DNA of 64,000 bases from Bradyrhizobium sp. CCBAU 53338 (GTDB lineage: Bacteria; Pseudomonadota; Alphaproteobacteria; Rhizobiales; Xanthobacteraceae). Under the pieces are notes generated by a model. It did no database searches, was not told the DNA's origin, and saw only the letters and a program-made list of their open reading frames with translations. The position numbers were made by a program, and so were the translations under genes. The DNA is taken from positions 3,968,001 through 4,032,000 of the forward strand of contig NZ_CP030048.1 of NCBI RefSeq assembly GCF_015291665.1. The letters are read 5' to 3'. Shown piece after piece: positions 6,728 through 13,199 of this stretch (positions within the stretch are counted from its first letter, which is position 1; each line of letters opens with the position of its first letter).

Positions 6728-8662
6728 TTGAAGCTGCCCAGGAGATCAATGAGCGGGCGCGTGACCATTGGATCGGTAAAGCCGTGGCAGGTCGCGGCCG
6801 CGTTGCGTCGTTGTGACCTGCTGTTTGCCCTGCTGCTCCTCGCTTGCGTCTTGTCCGCGTCCGCCAGGGCCGACGAGCCGGACGTATTCCCGCGCCGGGA
6901 GGCCAAGCGCGTGCTCGTGCTGCATTCCTTCGGGCGTGAATTCCGCCCATGGAGCGAATATGCGCGCAGCATCAAGGCCGAGCTCGAGCGGCGGTCGCCT
7001 TGGCCACTCGACATCCAGGAGCACACTCTGCTGACGGCCCGGTTCAACAATCCCGGCCCGGAAGCCCCCTTCATCGAATACCTGGCCTCGCTCTACCAGG
7101 GCTCGTTGCCCGACATCGTCATCAGCATCGGTGCACCGGCGGCGCGGTTCGTGCAGAGATACCGGGGCAAGTTGTTTCCGGGCACGCCGATGGTGCTGAC
7201 GGTGGTCGAGGAGCGGTTGGTCAATCGTTCCGATCTCACCGGGGACGACGTCGTCGTGTCGGTTCGCAACGATTTCATGGCGGCCTTCAAGAACATTCTC
7301 CAGGTGATGCCGGATACCAGGACGGTTGCCGTGGTGATCGGCGCTTCTCCGTTGGAGAAGTACTGGATCGATGAAGTGGCACGCGAACTGAAGCCGCTCG
7401 CAGACCGGCTCACCATCGTCTGGTATTCGAACCTGTCGTTCGAGGAGATCCTGAAGCGGGCCGCGAAGCTTCCTCCGCACACCGTGTTGTTCTGGGGTCT
7501 GATGTCGGTCGATGCCGCCGGAATCGTCCATGAGGGCGACATCGCGCTGCGCAGCCTGCATGCAGTCGCAAACGCACCGATTTTTTCCTACCAGGAGCCA
7601 TTCTTCGGCGGCAGCACCGTCGGAGGCCCGATGCATTCCACGGCAGAGACGACCCAGAAGACGGTCGATGCCGCCATCCGCATCCTCGGTGGTGAAAGGC
7701 CGTCCAGCATCAAGTACCAACCGATCGGGTTTGCGCCACCCAAATACGACTGGCGGGAGCTACAGCGCTGGGGGATCAGCGAGAGCAATCTGCCCGCGGG
7801 AAGCGAGATTCTGTTTCGCGAGCCGACCATGTGGGAAAGCTATCGCTGGCAGATGCTGCTGATCACCGCCATCATCCTGGTACAGGCAGGCCTGATCAGC
7901 GGGTTGCTGCACGAGCGGCGCCGCCGCCAGATCGCCGAAGTCGAGTCACGCCAACGCCTGGCCGAACTCGCGCACGCCAACCGCTATTCGGCCGTCGGCG
8001 AGCTGACGACGTCGATCGCCCACGAACTGAACCAGCCGCTCGGCTCCATCCTGACCAATACCGAGACGGCCGAGCTCATGCTCAAAGGCGCCTCGCCCGA
8101 TCTCGACGAAATCGGGCACATCCTCGCCGACATCAAGCGTGACGACCAGCGCGCGAGCGAGGTGATCCGCCGCCTGCGCAGCGTGCTGAGGAAGAGCCCG
8201 TTCGAGGTCCAAAATCTCGAGCTCAACGGCACGGTGTGGGAGGCGATCGGGCTCGCGGCCGCGGTCGCCGATGGCCGCCGCATTACGCTGAGCTATCTGC
8301 CTGCCATCTCCGATCTGCCCGTCAAGGGCGATCCGGTCCAGCTCCAACAGGTCATTCTCAACCTCATCATCAACGCGATGGACGCAATTTCCGATGCGGA
8401 CATGAAGAAGCGGGAGGTGAGCGTCACGACGTATCGCGCCGGCAACCAGGCCGAGATCAGGATCGCCGACACCGGCCCCGGCATTGCCGCAGGCGATCTC
8501 GCAAACGTCTTCAATCCCTTCTTCACGACCAAGCCGGAAGGCATGGGAATGGGGCTCGCGATCGCCAAGACGATTGTCGAGGCCCATCACGGCACGATGG
8601 CGGCCGAGAACCTGCCGGCCGGCGGGGCGCTGTTCACGGTCAGGCTGCCGATCATGCGGTAA
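6728..8662 (+). CDS. Sensor histidine kinase with ABC substrate-binding-like periplasmic domain
   Basis: A 644-residue membrane kinase. After a signal/anchor helix (about 30-46) comes a periplasmic region (about 50-370). Its layout (AKRVLVLHSFGREFRPW, IVISIGAPAARFVQ, TPMVLTVVEE) resembles the ABC_sub_bind family rather than a usual PAS or CHASE sensor. A second helix (about 378-395) leads to the H-box SIAHELNQPLGSIL, N-box NLIINAMDAIS, G1 ADTGPGIA and G2 MGMGLAIAKTIVEAHHG, so the kinase core looks complete. No response regulator is encoded beside it, so it is an orphan. The TTG start has GGGGGAG about 8 nt ahead; an ATG at 6749 is an alternative. Confidence 0.88.
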   Translation: MKLPRRSMSGRVTIGSVKPWQVAAALRRCDLLFALLLLACVLSASARADEPDVFPRREAKRVLVLHSFGREFRPWSEYARSIKAELERRSPWPLDIQEHTLLTARFNNPGPEAPFIEYLASLYQGSLPDIVISIGAPAARFVQRYRGKLFPGTPMVLTVVEERLVNRSDLTGDDVVVSVRNDFMAAFKNILQVMPDTRTVAVVIGASPLEKYWIDEVARELKPLADRLTIVWYSNLSFEEILKRAAKLPPHTVLFWGLMSVDAAGIVHEGDIALRSLHAVANAPIFSYQEPFFGGSTVGGPMHSTAETTQKTVDAAIRILGGERPSSIKYQPIGFAPPKYDWRELQRWGISESNLPAGSEILFREPTMWESYRWQMLLITAIILVQAGLISGLLHERRRRQIAEVESRQRLAELAHANRYSAVGELTTSIAHELNQPLGSILTNTETAELMLKGASPDLDEIGHILADIKRDDQRASEVIRRLRSVLRKSPFEVQNLELNGTVWEAIGLAAAVADGRRITLSYLPAISDLPVKGDPVQLQQVILNLIINAMDAISDADMKKREVSVTTYRAGNQAEIRIADTGPGIAAGDLANVFNPFFTTKPEGMGMGLAIAKTIVEAHHGTMAAENLPAGGALFTVRLPIMR

Positions 8663-8753
8663 CGGGCGGTAGTTCTACAGTTTCGATCTCACGCGGCAGT
8701 TTCGCGATGGCATCGGTTATGTCGACCGCGTCAGGTGCGGCGGCGTGATTTCG

Positions 8754-8767
8754 TTGATCTCGATCAA
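8754..8767. promoter_or_regulatory. FNR/FixK-type box, perfect half-sites
   Basis: TTGATCTCGATCAA matches TTGAT-N4-ATCAA at all ten positions. It is centred 63.5 nt upstream of the DUF3300 gene start at 8824, the same geometry as the box at 4491. Class II binding near -40 would put transcription start near 8801, leaving a 23-nt leader with the Shine-Dalgarno GGAGG. Confidence 0.75.
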
Positions 8768-8823
8768 CAAACGTCTGTCCTCCGGCCCGATGGTCGCGGA
8801 CGGAAAGCTTTGTGGAGGTCGTG

Positions 8824-10497
8824 ATGTATCGCTGCGGCAAGATCCTCATGGCGCTTGCGCTGGCATTGGCGGTCCCCACCGCTGCCATCGCTCAGGCCAC
8901 CACGCCGGTCGCTCCAACGACGCAGGCCCAGCCCGCAGCGCCACCGGCGCCGACTGCCGAGCTCCTGAAGCCGGAGCAGCTCGAGGCTCTGGTCGCGCCG
9001 ATCGCGCTCTATCCCGACGAGCTCCTTGCCAATGTGCTGGCCGCCTCGACCTATCCGCTCGAAGTGGTGCAGGCCGACCGCTGGCTGAAAGACAACAAGA
9101 GCCTGAAGGGCGACGCGCTGAAGACACAGGTCGACAAGCAGAGCTGGGACGATAGCGTCAAGGCGCTCGCCAGCACGGCGGATGTTCTGGCCATGATGAG
9201 CGACAAGCTCGACTGGACCCAGAAGCTCGGTGATGCCTTTCTCGCCCAGCAGCCCGACGTGATGGATGCGATCCAGCGATTGCGCAACAAGGCCTATGAC
9301 AACAAGAAGCTGGTCACGACCAAGCAGCAGAAGGTCAGCGTCCAGTCCCAGGAAGGCAAGCAGGTCGTCGTGATCCAGCAGGCCGATCCCGCGGAGATGT
9401 ACGTGCCGTATTACGATCCGGCGACGGTCTACGGCACCTGGCCCTATGCGGAATATCCGCCGTATTATTGGGGCTATCCGTCCTATATCGGCGCCGGCAT
9501 GGTCGCGGCCGGCATCGCCTTCGGCACCGCCTGGGCGATCGGGCGCTGGGGCAATTACTGGGGCGGCGGCTGCAACTGGGGCAACCGCAACGTCTACGTC
9601 AATCATCGCACCACCAACATCAGTGGCGGCTGGCAGCACAATCCGGCGCATCGCGGCGGGGTGCGCTACAACAACACGAACGTTCAGAACCGCTTCGGCA
9701 ACACCAACATCAGGGCCGGCGCGTCCGACCGGATGGACTTCCGCGGCCGTGACGGCAACCAGGTGCTGCGCCCGAGCCAGGGCGGCCCGGGAGATCGAGC
9801 AGGCGATCGCGCGGGGGATCGTGGCGGCCCCGGTGATCGCGGCGGCGCTGGTAATCGTGCGGATCGTCCGGGTGCCGGCGATCGCCCGAGCGCAGGGACG
9901 CGGGATCGGCCCGGTGGCGGTGATCGTGCCGGCGCCGGCGACCGTGCCAAGGGCGGAGGTGACCGTGCCAAGGCTGCAAACCGTGCTGGCGGCAGTGCTG
10001 CCGCCAACCGCGGCGGCGGCAATCGCGGCGGCGCCATGAACGTCTCTTCCGGCCGGTCGGCCGCCGCAGCTTCGGCGCGTGGAAGATCAAGCATGGCGAG
10101 CATGCCGCGCGGTGGCGGCGGCGGGCCCAGCATGGCCGGGCGCGGCGGCGGTGGCGGGATGGCTGCGCGTGGTGGAGGCGGCGGCTTCGGAGGCGGCGGA
10201 GGTCGTGGAGGCGGCGGCGGCGGTGGACGGCGGTCCGATATCGCGCTGAAGCACGACATCGTCCTGCTTGGCCATCTCTCGAGTGGCCTCGGCTATTATC
10301 GCTTCAGCTATATCGGCAGCGACAAGGCCTATGTCGGCGTGATGGCGCAGGAGGTCGAGCAAGTGATGCCCGACGCGGTGACCCGCGGCAGCGATGGTTA
10401 TCTGCGCGTCTACTACGACAAGCTCGGGCTGACGTTCCGCACCTACCGCGACTGGCTCGCCGGTGGCGCGAAGATCCCTGCGGAGGTGCTGCGATGA
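8824..10497 (+). CDS. DUF3300 protein with Gly/Arg-rich linker and C-terminal endosialidase-type chaperone (S74) domain
   Basis: A 557-residue secreted protein with three parts. The signal peptide spans residues 1-23. DUF3300 covers about 40-210 and includes QLEALVAPIALYPDELLANVL and the Tyr/Pro-rich end (AEYPPYYWGYPS). A low-complexity linker of GDR repeats then Gly/Ser/Arg runs covers about 260-468. Last is an intramolecular-chaperone module with SDIALKHDI and YVGVMAQEVEQVMPDAV. Ser471 and Lys476 have the five-residue spacing of the self-cleavage Ser-Lys dyad in tail-spike chaperones, so autoprocessing is possible. ATG 8824 was chosen over GTG 8812/8821 because GGAGG lies 5 nt ahead. An FNR-type box lies upstream, and the next gene (DUF2950) overlaps by 4 nt. 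Confidence 0.85.
   Translation: MYRCGKILMALALALAVPTAAIAQATTPVAPTTQAQPAAPPAPTAELLKPEQLEALVAPIALYPDELLANVLAASTYPLEVVQADRWLKDNKSLKGDALKTQVDKQSWDDSVKALASTADVLAMMSDKLDWTQKLGDAFLAQQPDVMDAIQRLRNKAYDNKKLVTTKQQKVSVQSQEGKQVVVIQQADPAEMYVPYYDPATVYGTWPYAEYPPYYWGYPSYIGAGMVAAGIAFGTAWAIGRWGNYWGGGCNWGNRNVYVNHRTTNISGGWQHNPAHRGGVRYNNTNVQNRFGNTNIRAGASDRMDFRGRDGNQVLRPSQGGPGDRAGDRAGDRGGPGDRGGAGNRADRPGAGDRPSAGTRDRPGGGDRAGAGDRAKGGGDRAKAANRAGGSAAANRGGGNRGGAMNVSSGRSAAAASARGRSSMASMPRGGGGGPSMAGRGGGGGMAARGGGGGFGGGGGRGGGGGGGRRSDIALKHDIVLLGHLSSGLGYYRFSYIGSDKAYVGVMAQEVEQVMPDAVTRGSDGYLRVYYDKLGLTFRTYRDWLAGGAKIPAEVLR
9778..9975 (+). repeat. In-frame degenerate GDR tandem repeats
   Basis: About twenty short units of the form Gly-Asp-Arg-(Ala/Pro)-Gly occur in a row inside the DUF3300 gene (for example GDRAGDRAGDRGGPGDRGG). 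They are followed at 10110-10230 by a glycine-only stretch. The repeats are likely variable in length between strains. Confidence 0.75.
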
Positions 10498-11411
10498 ACG
10501 GCCTGAAATCGCTCCATCGTGCGTTCCTGCCTGGCATCGTGGCGCTCAGCTTGTGCGGCTCACCGTCACTCGCACAGGAATCCTACAAATCACCGGAGGA
10601 TGCCGCCGCTGCGCTCGCCGCAGCGGTCAAGAGCGGGCCGAGGGACATCCTGAAAGTGCTCGGCAGGGCCGCCGAGGACATCGTCTCCTCGGGCGACGAG
10701 GTCGCCGACAAGGACATCCGCGCGCGCTTCACGTCGTTGTACGAGGCCAAGCACGGCATCAAGGCGGAGGGCAACAAGACCGCGACCCTGATGCTGGGAC
10801 CGGATGATTTCCCGTTCCCGATTCCGCTGGTCAACGGCAAGGCCGGGTGGGAGTTCAACACTGACGAGGGACGGATCGAGGTGCTTCGCCGCCGCATCGG
10901 CCGCAACGAGCTCGACGCGATCCAGACCGCGCTCGCTTATGTCGACGCGCAGAACGAATATGCCGACAAGGACCGCGGTGAGGGCGTCGGCGTCTATGCC
11001 CAGCGCATCGTCTCCTCGCCCGGCAAGAAGGATGGCCTGTTCTGGCGCGACGACAGCGATCCGAGTCCGCTCGGGGCGCTTGCGGCCGATGCGTCCAGGG
11101 AGGGCTACAAGTCCGGCGACGTCGGGCCCGCGCCCTACCACGGCTATTATTTCCACATCCTCAAAGGGCAGGGCCGCGATGCGCCCGGCGGCGCGCTGAA
11201 CTATGTCGTGAAGGGCAGGATGATCGGCGGCTTCGCGCTGATCGCCTGGCCCGCCGAATACGGCAATTCCGGCATCATGACCTTCCTGGTCAATCATGCC
11301 GGCACCGTCTACCAGAAGGACCTCGGCAAGCGCACCGAGTTCATCGCCGAGCGCACCACGCTGTTCGACCCCGATGAGACCTGGAAGAAGGTCGATGCCG
11401 CAAAGCCCTGA
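10494..11411 (+). CDS. DUF2950 family secreted protein
   Basis: A 305-residue protein with a signal peptide (hydrophobic residues 9-22, likely cleavage after SLA). The mature region carries DUF2950 features: SYKSPEDAAAALAAAVKSGP at its start, the central EYADKDRGEGVGVYAQRIVSSPGKKDGLFW, the HGYYFHILKGQG segment and YGNSGIMTFLVNHAGTVYQKDLG. DUF2950 genes are commonly found beside DUF3300 genes, and here the starts and stops overlap (ATGA), so the two products probably work together. The biochemical role is unknown; the signal peptide places it in the periplasm. Confidence 0.85.
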   Translation: MNGLKSLHRAFLPGIVALSLCGSPSLAQESYKSPEDAAAALAAAVKSGPRDILKVLGRAAEDIVSSGDEVADKDIRARFTSLYEAKHGIKAEGNKTATLMLGPDDFPFPIPLVNGKAGWEFNTDEGRIEVLRRRIGRNELDAIQTALAYVDAQNEYADKDRGEGVGVYAQRIVSSPGKKDGLFWRDDSDPSPLGALAADASREGYKSGDVGPAPYHGYYFHILKGQGRDAPGGALNYVVKGRMIGGFALIAWPAEYGNSGIMTFLVNHAGTVYQKDLGKRTEFIAERTTLFDPDETWKKVDAAKP

Positions 11412-11424
11412 ACGGCGTGTGCGC

Positions 11425-11853
11425 ATGCTCCGTCTGATGGCGATGCTCCTGCTCGCGCTCGGGCTCGCAGTCCCTGCGACACCATCATTCGCGCAGGCGG
11501 CCGGCCATGTCCGGGTCAAGATCGTCAAGGCCGGCCTGCTGGTCGGCGGCGGTATCGGCAGCGGAACGCTGGTCTATCGCGGCAAGACCTATCCGTTCAG
11601 GGTCACGGGCCTGAGCTTCGGCATCACGGCCGGCGCCACGATCGGTCGTCTCGACGGCTGGGCCTCCGATATCCGCGAGGTCGGTGATTTTGCCGGCACC
11701 TACAGCTCCGTCGGCGGCGGCTTTGCCCTGGTCGGCGGCGTCAACGGCGTCCACCTCCGTAACGAGAAGGGCGTCACGATCGTGCTCCAGGGCCCGAAGG
11801 CGGGACTGGAGCTGGCCGCCAATCTCGGCACCATCGTGATCTCCCTGAGGTGA
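11425..11853 (+). CDS. Secreted glycine-rich SYLF/DUF1134-like protein, copy 2
   Basis: A 142-residue protein with a signal peptide ending near SFA-QA. The mature part repeats the plan of the protein at 2623-3057: KAGLLVGGGIGSGTLVYRG, a YPF-VTGLSFGITAGAT segment, a glycine-rich SVGGGFALVGG and a terminal GPKAGLELAANLG. The two are clear paralogues by motif order and spacing. The gene starts 14 bp after DUF2950 and probably belongs to the same operon. The ATG at 11425 was used; a GTG two codons upstream (11419) is equally possible. I suggest a lipid-binding or envelope role by analogy to SYLF/EipA proteins, with low certainty. Confidence 0.75.
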   Translation: MLRLMAMLLLALGLAVPATPSFAQAAGHVRVKIVKAGLLVGGGIGSGTLVYRGKTYPFRVTGLSFGITAGATIGRLDGWASDIREVGDFAGTYSSVGGGFALVGGVNGVHLRNEKGVTIVLQGPKAGLELAANLGTIVISLR

Positions 11854-11966
11854 GGCAACTCCGTAGTCGGCCGGGGGTCCAGGCCAGGCCGGACGGCCGC
11901 GTCGCTAACGTGGAATTAATCCGAAATGCCCACAATTTTATGCAGTTGTGTAAGTGAGTGCTGCGT

Positions 11967-12008
11967 AAAGGAGGCGTCGCGAGGACGTTCCGGCGACGGC
12001 CTCCTTTT
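11967..12008 (+). terminator. Rho-independent terminator or attenuator
   Basis: AAAGGAGGCGTCGC pairs with GCGACGGCCTCCTTT across a 12-base loop and is followed by a short T-run. It lies 114 nt after the SYLF-like gene and ends only 24 nt before the next start at 12032, leaving no room for a separate promoter downstream of it. Confidence 0.7.
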
Positions 12009-12031
12009 GCTCGCTCATGAGGTCAATGCAG

Positions 12032-12703
12032 ATGACCACGTCTTCAGACACGCTGTGCTTTGCCGAGCACCTCGACGCCGCAGCACTTGCGGCCGCGGCG
12101 TCCGAACCCCAACCCGAGCCTGAAGCCCCGGAAGCGCCGGCACCCGGCAAGAACTCGAGCCGGAAATCGGTCCTGGCCCTGGCAGTGTGTGCCCTGGCCA
12201 TCAACGGCGCAGCGGCGATCTATACGTCGCCGTTTGATCTTTCGGTGCCGGACATCGGCAACCTGGCTGCGCTGCTTCCGAGCCGGGAAGCCGTCGCGCC
12301 AAAGCCGGATCCCGTTGTCGCTGCCTTGATGCAGATCCAATCGGCCCAGCAGCAGCAGGCGGCCGCTCTGCAGGAGATCAATTCCTCCCTGCAGCAAAAC
12401 ACGGCTTTGCGGCAGCAGGATTCGACGGTCCTCGTGTCGCTCCGGCAGAGCATCACCGACGAGCGGGGCGACGTGAAGAAGATCTCGCCGCAGCTTTCGA
12501 CGTTGATCGCGAAGATCGACACGCTGCAAAACACGATGATGTCGGACGTCACGGCTTCCATTCGGAGAGCGCATGCTCGCTATGGACTGCCGGCGGCCTT
12601 GCGCAAGCGGATGCTCGAACGGCAGTCGAAATCCGTCGGGCCGGTTTCGGTTGGCGGCGCTCCGCTGAGCGCGCCGGCGACGGTTGCCGCGCCGGAGAGC
12701 TGA
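12032..12703 (+). CDS. Hypothetical single-pass membrane protein with coiled coil
   Basis: A 223-residue protein that I do not recognise. The N-terminus is Ala/Pro/Glu-rich and cytoplasmic, followed by one helix (SVLALAVCALAINGAAAIY, about residues 45-64). A long polar helical region (about 95-175) is rich in Gln with heptad-like spacing (QIQSAQQQQAAALQEINSSLQQ), typical of a coiled coil. The last third is basic, then Ala/Pro-rich. ATG 12032 was chosen because GAGG lies 9 nt ahead; starts at 12017 and 12026 are also in frame. The gene begins right behind a strong hairpin, so its transcription must pass that hairpin or start inside it. Confidence 0.65.
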   Translation: MTTSSDTLCFAEHLDAAALAAAASEPQPEPEAPEAPAPGKNSSRKSVLALAVCALAINGAAAIYTSPFDLSVPDIGNLAALLPSREAVAPKPDPVVAALMQIQSAQQQQAAALQEINSSLQQNTALRQQDSTVLVSLRQSITDERGDVKKISPQLSTLIAKIDTLQNTMMSDVTASIRRAHARYGLPAALRKRMLERQSKSVGPVSVGGAPLSAPATVAAPES

Positions 12704-12802
12704 AGGCGCACCGGGGTCGATTGCTCGGGGCTGCGTTTGCGTGAACCGCGCAGGCGGGTTCACGCTGAAACCCGACTTGACCATCGATCGTTGGGAAAGA
12801 TT

Positions 12803-12878
12803 TGGTGAGCGCGCTGGGGCTCGAACCCAGGACCCCGTGATTAAAAGTCACGTGCTCTACCGGCTGAGCTACGCGCTC
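12803..12878 (-). tRNA. tRNA-Lys (anticodon TTT), CCA encoded
   Basis: Read on the minus strand, the acceptor GAGCGCG pairs with CGCGCTC, the D-arm has TAGCTCAG, the anticodon loop is CTTTTAA (anticodon TTT) and the T-loop is GGTTCGAGCCC. The sequence ends A-CCA. All four stems close, so the gene is intact. Confidence 0.96.
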
Positions 12879-13199
12879 CCATGGCCGCTGATGGCTCTAG
12901 AGATCGATCGCCATCGTCTTCGGACATTCGAGAAGCATGTCTTGCCGCTGCGCGTAGGGTTTGCGTCGCGGGGAAAACCGGCTGTTTCCGGATCATGCTT
13001 TCGGCCCGCGCTGTGTAGGGGGATGGGGCGCTGAGGTCAATAGCAGGAGTGGTTGCCAAAACACGCGGCAGTAACGAGGATTTGCTCGCCGCTTCCATCG
13101 CTTAGGCCGGGGTTTTCAACCCGATTGGCGGTGCGTCATCCACGTCCAAAGACCCCATGACTTTTAGTCCCGGGCTCCGAGGCGTCCAAATCTGCCCCG
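12879..13199. other. Intergenic stretch between tRNA-Lys and ndvB
   Basis: No supported gene. It holds the tRNA promoter side (immediately right of the tRNA on the minus strand) and the 3' flank of ndvB. The short open frames here lack Shine-Dalgarno sequences and protein-like composition. Confidence 0.6.

Noticed and set aside
9778..10230. CRISPR-like or minisatellite array
   Set aside because: The repeats are short, degenerate and in frame, coding for a Gly/Asp/Arg linker; there are no spacers or cas genes.
10234..10497. Phage remnant indicated by the endosialidase-type chaperone domain
   Set aside because: There are no phage structural, integrase or lysis genes nearby, and the domain is fused in frame to a secreted DUF3300 protein inside a bacterial operon.
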